A DNA stretch of 64,000 bases from Utricularia gibba. Lineage: Eukaryota; Streptophyta; Magnoliopsida; Lamiales; Lentibulariaceae. The stretch spans positions 868,001 to 932,000 of the forward strand of contig NEEC01000018.1 in the NCBI GenBank assembly GCA_002189035.1, in the 5' to 3' direction. Made by a program: the position numbers and the translations under genes. The notes under the pieces are model-generated. The model was not told the origin of the DNA and did not search any database. It saw only the letters and a program-made list of their open reading frames with translations. Every line of letters starts with the position of its first letter. The first letter of the stretch is position 1. Shown here piece by piece: positions 23,115-34,973 of the stretch.

Positions 23115-26100
23115 TGAAATCTTATGGAGTCCTAGTTGATTTCATCTCATGTAAATTAAACTTCTTTAAAAGTTTCTCAATATAATGACTTTGACTCAGT
23201 AGAAACTCTTCTTCATTTCTCACAATTTTGATACTCAGTATATATTTAACTTCACTCATGTACTTCATCTCAAATTTAAAGGCTACGAATTTCTTGGCAT
23301 CTAGCACTGTATCTAGGTTTAGTCTAAAGATCATTATATCATCTACATATAGGATTATGATCACACATTGATCATTAAAAGTCTTAAAGTAAATACATCT
23401 CTCGATTGGATTTGATATGAAGCCTAATGATATTATGACTTCATCAAATTTTTCATGCCACTGTTTAGGTGCTTGTTTCAAGCCATACAATGATTTCTTT
23501 AGTCGACACACTTTGTGTTCATCTCCTATGTTTATACAACCCTCAAGCTAAAACATGTAAATTTCTTCCTCCAATTCACCATTCAAGAATGTCATTTCGA
23601 CATCCATTTGATGAATTGTCCAATTGTGAACATATGCCATTGCAAAGAGTACTCGTATGGTAGATGAGTGAACCACTAGGGCAAAATGTCTCAAAGTAGT
23701 CAACACCAGGTTTCTAAATGAACCATTTGCTACAAAACGAGCCTTGTATTTGTCTACTTTATCATTTTCCATAAACTTTTTCTTAAAGATCTACTTGCTC
23801 CTAATTGACTTTCCCTAGAGTGTAGGTCTACTACTTCCCATACCATGTTCTAATTGATCGAATCCATTTAAATCTGAATGGACTCCATCTACAATGAAGC
23901 ATTTGGAGAAGTAATCACATCACGATAGGTCAGAGGATCTTCACTGATGAGATATACATAGACAAAGTTATCACTGAAGCTAGACTCTATTCTCTGCATT
24001 TTACTTCGTCTTAGAGTCACTTCTTCCAATGATTCATTGGTTTCAACAGTTTCAGTGGTAGGAGTGTCATCACCCCCATCTCGTTGTTTTCCTGCTAGAG
24101 GAAAAATGTGCTCAAAAAAATTCTACATTCTTTGTTTCTAGTATGGTATGCTGATCAAGGACATCACTCTTGATCACAAGAAATCGATATACAACACTCT
24201 CTTGTGCATATCCTATGAACATACAATCAAATGTTTTTCACTTAATTTTCTTTTTCTTAGGATTAGGTAACATCACTTTTGCTAAACACCCCCACACCTT
24301 TAAATACTTAAGGTTTGGTGTGTAGCATTTCTATATTTCATATGGAGTTTTACTCGTTTTCTTATGCAGGATTCGGTTTTGAACATGACAAGCTATGAGA
24401 ATCGCTTCCTCTCACATTTCATTTGGAGTGCTAGAAGTAATCAGCATTGAATTCATCATTTACTTCAATGTTTTATTCTTCCTCTCAACAACTCCATTGA
24501 CTCAAGGGAGTAGGGAAGCTTCTTCTCATATATTATTCCATGCTTATCACATAAGTCTTTGAATAATACATACTCAACCCCTTTATCATATTTGATTTTC
24601 TTTATTTTCTTGTCAAGTTGGTTTTCTACCTTAACTTTAAATAGCATAAACTTATCAAATGTTTCAACAAGTACACACGAGCATATATAGAGCAATCATC
24701 AATAAAAGTAACCATAAACTTATTATCAACTCTAGATACACACATCTTATAATCATATACATCCGAATAAATCAATGCAAGCAATTCAGATTCTCTACTC
24801 ATGAAAAAGTATGATTTCTTAATCATTTTCACCTTGACTCAAGTCTCACACTTAGCAGGTAGCTCATGTAATTTAGGAATTAAATCTAATTGTTGCATCT
24901 TTTTCATATAGGCATAGTTAACATGATCTAGTCTAATATGCAAAATATCAAAAGAACATATCAGGTAGGCAGAATCATCTTTATTCTAAAAAATAACAAA
25001 AGCATTCATCACATACAACTCCTGACTACCAATGTATCTATTGTTCTTCATCACCGCAACTGCCCCATTGCCTAAGTTGATATTTAAATCATACTTATCT
25101 ATCTTGATAACTGAGATGACATTGGTTTTTATGATATGAGTATGTAGCACATTCCTCAAAAGGACAATCTTCTATGAGGTAAACTTTAGAGTGACTTATT
25201 CCTTTCAAGACATTAGAGTAGTAGACTTGAGATCAAACTTGATCATGTGATTGTCACTCCCCTTTCAAGACATTAGAGTAGTAGACTTGAGAGCAAACTT
25301 GATCATGTGATTGTCACCCCCAAGTGGACTATAGGAGAAGAAATACTTTTTCTTTGAGCTAACATGATGGTTTTCTCCTGAGTCCATGATCCAGTCACCA
25401 TTGGCCTCAATTAGATTCAAATAACCAAGTATGATGACAATCACTTCATCATTATCATCCTCATGAGCCATGTTAACATTAGCTTCGGGAGGCTCATTAC
25501 TAGGTTTGCCAATCTTCCTGTACCTGCATTGTGCTGCATAATGCCCTATCTTATTACAAACAAAACAATGCCACTTTTTTAATACTATCGTTAGTAGGAG
25601 CTAAAACAATATGAGAACTAATATCAGAATTTTTCGAGCGAGATTTGTACCTCTCTTGTTTATTATTGAGTACATTCGCCTAGTACTCATAATTGATAGG
25701 TTTCTTCCCTATTTTCCTCTACCTCTCTTCAATGACAATGTGGTTGATCAAGTGATTCGGAGTCATCTTGCAATCAAATTGATGAATCCTTACCTTGTAA
25801 TCATCCCATCCTCATAAAAACGACCATGTTGTCCAAGAGGCAATGGAATTCATTGATCTGGACAACCACCTCCTTGTCATCATACATCTTTCATTGCAAG
25901 AAATCGATGACTGCAAATCGAGATTTAACGGCCTCCTCTATAGTGTACTTGGCAGTCATCGACTTCCATATGAAGGTAGCATCTTTGTAGACTATATACA
26001 TATCGAAGAGACTATCAACAAGGGCAGTAATTATGATATGACAACATACCCAATTTGCCCAATCCTAGTCCACATCAAGGATCTCAGAACCTACGGCTTC

Positions 26101-26458
26101 TTGTTTGGTGACATCGAGAGCCCAAACGATGCTATGCATGTCCAACAACTCAAAGATCCGATCTTTTCAGCATTGGAAGTTCTTTCCATTAAAAGAGGTC
26201 GATCTTTACAATTCAGAGAACTGGCGATCAACAACTGGGATTCAGAGATAGATCGCAAACACCAAAGGTAACCCGAGGCAGATAGGTCGAGGTAAGTAGA
26301 TTATGTACAATGTTTTTATGCTGTGGTGGCACTAGGACCAAATCTACAGTAGGAAGGACCATCGGGGTTGGTATGGCATCAATGAACATTGCATGGGTAA
26401 CCGGAGGTGCGAACAATGTTAGAGTAGGGTTTTTCGAAGGGGCATTAGTTGGATCCAT
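23115..26458 (-). mobile_element. Ty1/Copia retrotransposon remnant, 3' truncated
   Basis: Minus-strand similarity runs in the Copia order gag, integrase, RT. A gag-like start (MDPTNAPSKN) is at 26458, and a zinc-knuckle remnant (CNKIGHYAAQC) lies near 25530-25565. Integrase-like pieces lie near 24465-24830, and RT near 23122-23772 (IHQMDVEMTFLNGELEEEIYM, SLYGLKQAPKQWHEKFDE, YVDD). Many stops and frameshifts break it. The similarity stops after the RT palm at 23122, and no RNase H or 3' LTR follows. No paired LTRs were found, so the copy is old and dead. A 60-bp direct duplication lies inside it. Confidence 0.85.
25201..25320. repeat. 60-bp tandem duplication inside Copia remnant
   Basis: 25201-25260 and 25261-25320 are the same 60 bases except for two substitutions (GATCAA/GAGCAA and CACTCC/CACCCC). 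Because 60 is a multiple of three, the duplication would keep frame. Confidence 0.95.
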
Positions 26459-28466
26459 GGAGATACTCCTTTAGATTATTGATCAAAACATCAAGCATGT
26501 AAAATACTGTCCGAAATGATTTTTTGAGGTTTGCACCTCCTCTTGCGCATAACATTTTTAGGTTTTGGGGTCCTCTAAACACTCAACCTAATCTAATAAA
26601 TTAGAACCTTATGTGCGTGCGAGACCAAACTCACTCTCAAGTCCATCAAAGTTAATGGGTTGACTTCCTTTGTAAATTAATTGAAAACCATTTCAACTAG
26701 CAATGTGAGATAACCATCCTTTTTTTCAATACATTTATTCCAACAAAAGTAAACGTAATGTTTATATTTTAAATATTCAACTTAAAGTCAACTCATCATA
26801 TGAGTTGATATGTAATTCGACGATTATATTTTTTATATTAACTTCAAATTTGGCTCGTGATTTGGTGAGTGTTAAATCCTGTCGTGGGCTACGTGGTGCA
26901 TTTTGTGAAAGCTGCCCTCCTCTCTTTATTCCTATATAAATAGAAATTGTGGTCACAAACTCTGAACCCGCACTCAACCTCTCAACAACTGTGTAATAAA
27001 AATAACATTAGGTAGCGGCTATGATGATAATGGGAACAACATGAGGACGTATAACACCATTAATGTGTTCGTCAGCATCAGCCACCCTACCAACCGTTAA
27101 CTCAATTTTGGAAACACTAATATACATTAACGTCAAATAAAAGTACAAAATTATGAAACCCAAGTAAAGCAAAAATGCTAAATATTGATACCAAATCGAT
27201 AATTAATGATGTTATAATTAAATATAAGGGACGTCCATTTATAAAATTTACCATCCTTTTTATTCTCTCTTACACGTTAAGTTAAAATTTTTTAAGTGAA
27301 AGCGATCATTTTTTTTCATAAAATTAATCAATGATGATCAAATTTGTAATAAACCTTCCATACATACCCGTTAGCAATGGGCTTTGATTCATGGAAGAAG
27401 AAAGGTGCAAGACTCTCACGTAGGAGTTTAATGGCAAATGGGTGCTTCTCATTATTACTGGAAAATGGTGTGCTCCCTGGGGCCAATGTCTTCCATGGGA
27501 AGAGAAGATAGAGATGAAGCTGGTGTCCCAATAATTAGCCGCATCGCAATGCATGTGTATGAGTTCTTGTCTTCTAGGAAGTAGGAGCCTTTCTAAATGG
27601 GCCAAGGTAGTATGAATAAACAGATACTGCTGCTTCTGGTTGCGCCCTCAAATCACCCTTCTCTTATCTACAATTCGTCCTTCATCTGCTGCACACATGC
27701 TAAAAGGATTAAGTTTCATGGAGAAGCGGAATGCAAGGCCTGGGGATCAGTCTTGAAAGCATCATGTGACATTCTCAACTGATATGGCACAAGATGGAAT
27801 TGACAAGATGGGCGCTGGGGCATAAGAATGAGGGTGAAGCAAAGAGTCGTGGAGGGTAGCGCAGGCAAACCAACCTCTCTTTATCCACTTGGGATGTGGA
27901 TGGAGATCCGGACTCGTAGATGCACAATTCAAATCCTGTCCCATAAATGGTACGCAGGGTTCTGCTGCCGGGAAAGACTTTGTGAACATCCATGTGTTTG
28001 TTGACAAAATGTCTGGCTCCAGTTTGACCTTATCCTCTGTGTTTCTCTGGTCTGCAAGCTTTTCATTTCAATCCACAGAATGAGTTAGCTGCAAGAGTAG
28101 ATGGAGTATGAATAAATGGCACTTTATGAAGCAAATAGTGATGTGCTGCTGACACAAATTTCTATTAGGAGTGAATCAGAAACTTCCTCAAATAATTTGA
28201 AACATAGCAGTTATTGCAAGTCTTTGAAATCTATCAGGACAATAGAAGATGGAAAACCCCCTAGTTGTCTTAAACAGATTAAATGCCCCACCATGAGGGC
28301 TGTTACCCTGTGCTGGTGTGTCTAAACCCCACATAGGGCATATATTTGTTGTTGCTGTCGTGCAAACTCGGATACACTATAAATATCACAAATGAAGTTG
28401 TAGAAATGCACACATCAAACAGTTTCCTCGTATCTCGTTAGAATAAAAAATAGTAATAATTCTCAA
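26459..28466. other. Spacer between Copia remnant and ACC synthase
   Basis: 26.46-27.3 kb may include the 5' end of the Copia element. TTTGGTATCAAT on the minus strand at 27184-27195 resembles a tRNA-Met primer site but only partly. 27.3-28.3 kb is GC-richer with many short frames on both strands, none recognisable. A TATA-like CTATATAAATAG lies near 26932-26943. Confidence 0.4.
28378..28385 (+). promoter_or_regulatory. TATA box of the ACC synthase gene
   Basis: TATAAATA lies 82 bases before the ATG at 28467, which leaves room for a leader of about 50 bases. Confidence 0.65.
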
Positions 28467-30020
28467 ATGTTGTCCAACAAGGTTACCAGCAAGTCTCATG
28501 GGGAAGATTCTCCTTACTTTCTGGGGTGGCAAGAATACAAGAAGAATTCCTATGATCCTGTGAAAAATCCATCTGGGATTATTCAAATGGGCCTGGCTGA
28601 AAATCAGGTAGTCTGCATCGGCTTGATCAACAATAAGTTAAATGGGTCTGTGATACATCATTCCTGTTCTGGGTGCAGCTTTCGTTCGACCTCCTGGAAT
28701 CCTGGATAGGAACAAACCAGGAAACGTGCTCGTTTATGAACAGGGGTGAATCCATGTTCATGGACTTGGCTCTTTTCCAGGATTACCATGGTTTGCCTAC
28801 GTTTAAGATGGTAAGAAAAATATTTTACCCTTCCCTCTTGTCCAAGGAGGTTCCAAGAAATATGGATCATTTCATTGTGATATCTTTGTTTCCCAGGAAT
28901 TGGCGGAATACATGTCTGAAATAAGAGGAAACAAGATAAAATTTGACCCAAATAAGCTTGTTCTTACCGCTGGCGCAACATCAGCAAATGAAGCCATTGC
29001 ATTTTGCCTTGCTGAACCAGGGGAAGCCTTCTTGATCCCTACTCCGTATTATCCAGGGTATGAATAATCATGTCCCCTGTATACAAAATATGAACTTTCA
29101 GAATATAAATCATCAACCTGAGTGCGCCGCTAGTTGCTGTCTAATTTTTCAGGTTTGATAGGGATCTAAAATGGAGAACTGGTGTGGAAATAATCCCGAT
29201 CATCTGCACCAGCTCAAACCATTTTAGAATCACGGGTTCTGCTCTGGAAGAAGCCTACCAGAGATCCCAGGAACTTAATCTGAAAGTTAAGGGAATCTTT
29301 ATTACAAATCCTTCAAATCCATTAGGCACAACTATGAGTCAAGAAGAGTTAAACCTCCTGATCACATTTTCCATCAGCAAGAACATTCACATAGTTAGTG
29401 ACGAAATATACACAGGCACTGTGTATGACTGTCCAAAGTTCTTAAGCATCTACGAAGGTTTAAACAAGAGTTCAGTTTATAGGAAGGAGTCCATTTGGGG
29501 CCAAGTTCACATTGTTTCAAGCCTTTCAAAGGATTTAGGCTTACCAGGATTCAGGATTGGTATGATCTATTCCAACAACGAAGCCCTGATACAGGCTGCT
29601 ACCAAGATGTCTAGTTTTGGGCTTGTTTCCTCACAATCCCAATTCCTCCTGTCAAGAATTTTAGCTGACAAGAGATTTGTAGCAAGATACATCAGTGAAA
29701 ACCGAAAAAGGTTGAATACAAGGAAGAAGATGCTGGTGTCTGGTTTACAAAAACTAGACATCCAGCGTCTGGAAAGTAATTCTGGATTATTCTGCTGGGT
29801 TGACATGCGACATCTGCTAAGTTCAAAATCTTTTCAAGGTGAAATTGAGCTATGGAAGCAAATGCTTTACAGATTCAGGTTGAATGTTTCACCTGGTTTC
29901 TCCTTCCATTGTTCAGAACCTGGGTGGTTTCGGTTTTGCTTTGCAAACATGGAAGAGGAAACGCTTGATCTCGCAATCCAAAGGCTTAAAGCCATGATGG
30001 ATTCCATGTCTTCAAAATAG
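28467..30020 (+). CDS. ACS: 1-aminocyclopropane-1-carboxylate synthase, short-tail (type III) form
   Basis: PLP-dependent cytosolic enzyme that converts S-adenosylmethionine to ACC, the committed step of ethylene synthesis. Four exons (28467-28607, 28679-28810, 28897-29057, 29153-30020) join in phase to 433 residues. Diagnostic blocks are [70 protein letters not shown] and [19 protein letters not shown] carries the PLP lysine near residue 271, and FCFANM follows near the end. The protein stops about 20 residues after [13 protein letters not shown]. It therefore lacks the C-terminal CDPK and MAPK phosphorylation tail of type I/II enzymes and resembles ACS7-type proteins, which are degraded through other routes. 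It is convergent with the PPR gene, with 373 bases between the stops. Confidence 0.93.
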
Positions 30021-30393
30021 CTTTGGATTTCCAGGATCACTACAAAAAAGAACTACCAGCACATATCCAGACTATGATCTCTGTTGATGCAACGTGTTGA
30101 ACAGTTTCCTGCCTCTAGTTCCCTAGTATGCGATTACAACAGTAATATACCAATCACAATTTTCTAGTTTTCTCTCAATCTTCAACAAAGTTTCAAAAAA
30201 ACAATGTTACCATGATTAGTTAAGATAATCTACTAACACACTAAATATAAAATTGTATATCCATGCGCTTCCTTTTTTCGTAATGAATCAAAAAGGACTA
30301 TCTCAACACCCCAGCTATATTGGGACGAAGGTTGTGTTGGGATTTCCGAAAAAAGAGAAAAAAATTAAGATAAAAGAAGCATGATGATCTACA
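30021..30393. other. Convergent 3' intergenic region
   Basis: Shared 3' space between ACS (plus) and the PPR gene (minus). No gene or clear structure; AT-rich with possible polyadenylation signals for both. Confidence 0.6.
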
Positions 30394-32805
30394 CTACCAG
30401 TAGTTGCCGCAAGAGCATTGACCATCCTTGAAGTGATGGAATCTCTTTCCATCTCTCACGACGATCTCTCTCTGCTCTGCTTTGGCTATCAACTTGATAG
30501 CAGTGTGGCAATCCCCACAGATCCGAAGGTTCTTAAACACTCTGATGGTGGCTCTAGCAGGAAGTTTCAAGATCCCGTAGACAACAGCAAGCTTCTCGCT
30601 GTGCGTTGACAGAGCTTCTTCCTTCTGTTCTGATTCCATGTCATGTAACACGTACTTCGTATCTGGGACATACCCAAGTTTCCTTAGCCTCTGCACCAGC
30701 TCCTTCAAGTAGCTGTAGATTGTGTGCACCTCAGGGTGCATTGTGTCGTCTACTAAGAATACATGTATCTTGCTTTCGACCTCCAGCCAACTGCAAGCGG
30801 GCTCTTTCTTCACACCTTGTTCTCGCATCCGTTTCCGCACCATAGCTACTTGCTCCCACCTGCCTGCTGTGGCGAAAATGTTGGCAAGGAGAATGTAGGT
30901 GCCATCGTTTTCTGGAGTCAACTCGAACAGTTGTTCAGCGGCATAGACACCAAGATCCATGTTGCCATGAAGCCTGCAACCAGAAAGTAGAGGTTCCCAT
31001 ATTGGCGCACCAGGCTGAAAAGGCAAGGTTTTGATTACATTCATTGCTTCCAAAAGTTTTCCAGCTCTACAAAGGAGATCAATCAGACGGGCATAATGAT
31101 CTTCGCCTGGAGTTATTCCAAAAGTCGACATCATGGAATCAAAATATCTCTGCCCTTGCTCAACCAAACCTGCATGACTGCAAGCAGACAGTACAGTAAG
31201 GAAAGTGATTCGGTCTGGAAATATATGCTCTTCCAGCATCTCCTCAAAAAAATCAGTGGCTAGGTTGCCATGCCCATGCTGTGCAAGAGCTGAAAGCATC
31301 GCATTCCAAGACACAGCATCTAAATAGGGCATGGTGTCAAACACATTTCTTGCATCATGGAGCACACCGCACCTAGAATACATTGTTATTAGAGCATTCC
31401 CAGCAGAAAGGCTGGAATCAAAGCCTTGTTCAATGAGCTGTGCATGGAGTTGCCGACCTTGTTCTAAAGCTGCCAGCAAAGAGCAGGAGATTATTGCTCC
31501 TGCAAAAGCATAGTCGCAGGGCTTATGCTCATGCGACCGCATCATGTTGAAAAGTTTCAGAGCTTCTTCACCAGAACCAAGTTGCGCTAACCCTGAAATC
31601 ATCACTGTCCAGGATAAGTCATTTTTTTGTGGCATATTATTGAAAATACATCTTGCTTCATGAAGTTTCCCTGCACCCACATAGGCCGATAATATTGCAT
31701 TACATGAAACAAGATCCTTGCTCGAAGCACTATCAAATATCTGCCTTGCTTGGGAGATTTTGTCACATTTCCAATAGAGCGTAATCAAAGCATTGTTGAC
31801 GGATACAACAAAGTCTGAAGCAGCTTTTGATTCTGTCTTAAGGATATAACAATGCAGCTCTTTCCCGTGAAGAAATAACCCTGAATCTGCACAGGTACTA
31901 AGAACGCTCGTATAGGTAAAATCATCATACATTATCCCTGCGGAATGCATCTTTCTAAACAGATCAAACACCTCAAGCACCATTCCCTTTTGCGCATAGC
32001 CAGAAATTAAAGCATTCCATGCCACCACCAACTTTTCATTCATCCCATCAAACACTTCCCTAGCAGCATCAAGATTATCATTCTTCACATACCCAGTTAT
32101 GATCGTTGTCCATGATAACTCATCCTTATGATGCATCCCATCAAATAACTCCTTGGCTGCGACCATCAATGTAGACGAAGATTGCAATCCCCAGGATGCA
32201 CACTTCACATAAACTGATATGAGAGCATTCAACACTGAAGTAACTAACCCACAACCGGATTTCACCACAGCACAATGCAGCTGCTGGCAGTGGTTCTCAC
32301 GCTCAACAATAAGAGACAACGCCCCAAGCACACTCGTATATGTAAAATTATCTGGTACAAACCCATCTCGCTTCATTTCATTAAAGAGCTTCAATGCAGC
32401 ATGACCATCATCATTATGCGAATAGCATGTGATCATAGAGTTATAAAAAACAGTATCACGGATCCGCAAAGGCGTATTGTCAAATACCTCTCTTGCAGCC
32501 TTCGGATTCCTCGACGAAGAATAAGCAGTAATCAAAGTTGTTCTCGCAATGATATCTGGTTGTGGGATTTCATCAAACATCCTTTTGGCATAGTCAAAAT
32601 TGGAGGATTTACAATAGATATCAATCAGACGATTAAGAATGTGGCCTCGTGGGCTGAACCCAGAAGTGATCATGTGTCCATGGACTCCACTGGCGAGAGC
32701 CATCCCATTCGGTCCCTTCTCAAAACACAGGAGTAGCTTGCCTGCATAAAGGTTTGCCAATGCGCCGACATCCCACGTTAGACGGCAATACTGGCCAGTA
32801 CACAA
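30394..32805 (-). CDS. Pentatricopeptide repeat protein, PLS-DYW class
   Basis: Organelle RNA-binding protein, probably a site-specific C-to-U RNA editing factor. Single exon of 803 residues. Degenerate 31-36 residue PPR motifs fill residues of about 45-600 (for example RDTVFYNSMITCYSHNDDGH and KDLVSCNAILSAYVGAGKLH). They are followed by E/E+ motifs and a DYW deaminase domain: HPEV, HSEKLAVVYGIL with the HxE zinc and catalytic motif, CGDCH, and the terminal HHFKDGQCSCGNYW. The last three residues are NYW rather than DYW, a known variant. Overall it resembles Arabidopsis At1g25360. The first 20 residues are a weak match to a targeting peptide, so the organelle is unclear. The promoter probably lies near 33.65 kb, with a spliced leader between. 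Confidence 0.92.
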   Translation of the reverse strand: MCTGQYCRLTWDVGALANLYAGKLLLCFEKGPNGMALASGVHGHMITSGFSPRGHILNRLIDIYCKSSNFDYAKRMFDEIPQPDIIARTTLITAYSSSRNPKAAREVFDNTPLRIRDTVFYNSMITCYSHNDDGHAALKLFNEMKRDGFVPDNFTYTSVLGALSLIVERENHCQQLHCAVVKSGCGLVTSVLNALISVYVKCASWGLQSSSTLMVAAKELFDGMHHKDELSWTTIITGYVKNDNLDAAREVFDGMNEKLVVAWNALISGYAQKGMVLEVFDLFRKMHSAGIMYDDFTYTSVLSTCADSGLFLHGKELHCYILKTESKAASDFVVSVNNALITLYWKCDKISQARQIFDSASSKDLVSCNAILSAYVGAGKLHEARCIFNNMPQKNDLSWTVMISGLAQLGSGEEALKLFNMMRSHEHKPCDYAFAGAIISCSLLAALEQGRQLHAQLIEQGFDSSLSAGNALITMYSRCGVLHDARNVFDTMPYLDAVSWNAMLSALAQHGHGNLATDFFEEMLEEHIFPDRITFLTVLSACSHAGLVEQGQRYFDSMMSTFGITPGEDHYARLIDLLCRAGKLLEAMNVIKTLPFQPGAPIWEPLLSGCRLHGNMDLGVYAAEQLFELTPENDGTYILLANIFATAGRWEQVAMVRKRMREQGVKKEPACSWLEVESKIHVFLVDDTMHPEVHTIYSYLKELVQRLRKLGYVPDTKYVLHDMESEQKEEALSTHSEKLAVVYGILKLPARATIRVFKNLRICGDCHTAIKLIAKAEQREIVVRDGKRFHHFKDGQCSCGNYW

Positions 32806-33649
32806 ATGTTATCAACAAAATGCAGAGGACAAGGAAAAATATAAGTTGTTGTTAACAGCTCGCACCATTGTTTTGAAAACCAGTCAACCCGCCACTACAA
32901 ATCTACCAGGAATGCCCCATACCTGAAAGTCCATGTCAATGATTATTCAAGAATAAAAAGAAGTTGAAGTAAGAATTCCCTGATATACCTGTAATTAACA
33001 GCCAACATGAATAGGCATGATGAGAACTCTGGAACTACCCACCTTTCCACTGTTGTTCAAACAGATTTATTTGCAAAATATCCTGTTTACACAAATTCCT
33101 CAGTCAAATAACACGGCAACCTTAAACAATGTAGACAAAAATTTGAACAAGAATCAGACAGATACCAAATAAATTCAGCTGTGTCAAATGCAGAACTTAT
33201 CGTTATCAAAATTTACCCTTACAACCAACTGCCATGACCACACACAAGAACTGAGCCTTTACTTCTCGGTTCTGTGATCATTTCACGAGAACTTTATTTA
33301 AAAAAAGAAGAATGACTTTTTACATATTTAACAGAGGAATACAATAAAAAAAATGCAATCACAACATAAGTAAACAACGGCAGCAGTCTCTGAACCTTAC
33401 CGGCTTCTCTTCCACCATCCGATCCTCCATAGTTCCGGGGAATTTATCCATCTTCGGAAGGGAATCGACAATTCCCCCCTTGAAGTGGCACGCAACAATC
33501 TCAAGAACTGAGCATTCCTGAAAGTTTCTTCAACTCCATGGCCTTCGTCTTCAAACCCAAGCCGTTTCCCGTATCCCCGGCACCGTCTCCAAACCCAAGC
33601 CGACACCACGTCCTCCACCGATGTATGTATTGTGGGTAACCATTATTTC
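32806..33649 (-). other. Probable 5' leader (with intron) of the PPR gene
   Basis: No recognisable protein. A T-rich (plus-strand A-rich) stretch looks intronic. GC-richer sequence at 33400-33620 could be the first leader exon and contains short upstream frames. This is inferred from the site II cluster just beyond it. Confidence 0.4.
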
Positions 33650-33685
33650 GGCCCACAATTGGTGGGCCTTGCAAATCTTGGCCCA
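33650..33685 (-). promoter_or_regulatory. Site II (TCP) cluster, probable PPR promoter
   Basis: GGCCCA at 33650-33655, TGGGCC at 33663-33668 and GGCCCA at 33680-33685. Such clusters are typical of plant genes for organelle and translation proteins. Confidence 0.6.
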
Positions 33686-34620
33686 ACGACCCTTCCTTTA
33701 CGCAAAAATATTTTTTTCAAGTAATTTTTGTTATCATTTTGTTTCAAGTAATTAATGTGCTTATCTAAATTGTACTCACACTGTTAGAGGTGGACACAGA
33801 TAAGGATCAACTTGAATATATGAAGCATCCACCCATTACAAGTCAGACTCATTTTCTGTAATCCTAAAAAACGGATACGGAATAAATCTGTAGTTCTCTA
33901 GTATGATTGTATTCAATGACTTAAATAAGTTGGGTCTGAACGTAACTCAATAACAAAAAAAAAAATGTATTTTGTTATCAAATTAGTTAGGCCCATAACT
34001 TGTAAATTAAATCTAATTTACACTAATATATATAAATTATGTAAGAATCTAATTCAACTGGTGGTTTAGCATGTCAATCCATATTCGAAAATCGTAATTT
34101 TTTAGGTTAACTTGATAGATTTAACACGTGACTCATCTGAGTTGGGCTCGTATCCACCTTGTACTGTAGTGACATCTCTCTCATTTTGAGAGTGGTGCAA
34201 AATTGTTCTAATGCATTTATATGTAGTTTGGATCACAAAGCTTCTGGTTTAGGATTTTACTTGGCTAAAATTTGTCGTTGCTCAACCATGACGTAATCTC
34301 GCAGGATGTATTTGAAAAAAATGAAGATACGGGCACAAAGTGTATAACAAGAATAACTATCCCATATGTAATTTTTTCGCATTCTAGAATGTTTTATCAC
34401 AGAGTGTTTTTTATAGCGTTTCTCAACAAAATTTTCATCTGTCAGTGAAAATAAAAATATGTGAATCCCGTAGACATTCCTTTTATTCAAGAAAATTCCC
34501 AAACAAAAGAAGAGAAAAATCCCAGGTTTCTGTCAAAACGCCCCTTGAGAGAATAGTGATAATGTTCAAATTCAGAGTGCATATAAACCATACAGGATCC
34601 AAATCAAAGGGGTGGAGAAT
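33686..34620. other. AT-rich spacer
   Basis: No gene seen. Low-complexity AT-rich sequence up to about 34.5 kb, then the 3' flank of the PSRP6-like gene. Confidence 0.6.
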
Positions 34621-34973
34621 TTACGGGGATTGAATGGGATCTAGGACAGCAACAGCGGCACTCTCCGCCGCAGCAACGGCGGACTCCTCCTCCTCCACGG
34701 CAAAACTCCACTCCGCCGGCAGAGGTGGAAGCGGGGGATACACCGTGGGACCCCGCCTTCGGATGTCCGAAGGATTAGTCTTCCGGGTCGGGTTTTCATG
34801 TGATGCTTGGTGGCCTTCTTCTCTGGCCTCGACGAGCACTCTATCACCAGCCCACAACCGCCGCTGCCAATGCAATGAACCTGCGCATGCGCCGGCGGGA
34901 ACCGCTCGGACACGGTGGACAACGGAGGAGCCACCGAGAATCTGGAACCGAGTGCGGCGGAAACCGGCGACAT
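34621..34973 (-). pseudogene. PSRP6: Chloroplast ribosomal protein PSRP6-like gene with one frameshift
   Basis: Plastid-specific 50S ribosomal subunit protein. Reading begins at 34973 (MSPVSAALGSRF) with a Ser/Val-rich plastid transit peptide. It continues to IECSSRPEKKATKHHMKTRP, the core motif of this family. After that codon the family reading continues in the next frame: KTNPSDIRRRGPTVYPPLPP LPAEW, then an Ala/Glu-rich tail, to a stop at 34621. One base appears to be missing near 34783-34787, inside CCCGG on the sense strand. With that base the protein would be 117 residues, close to known PSRP6 proteins. No intron fits. The rest of the gene is pristine and its promoter has site II motifs, so a sequencing or assembly error is a real alternative to a young pseudogene. 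Confidence 0.75.
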
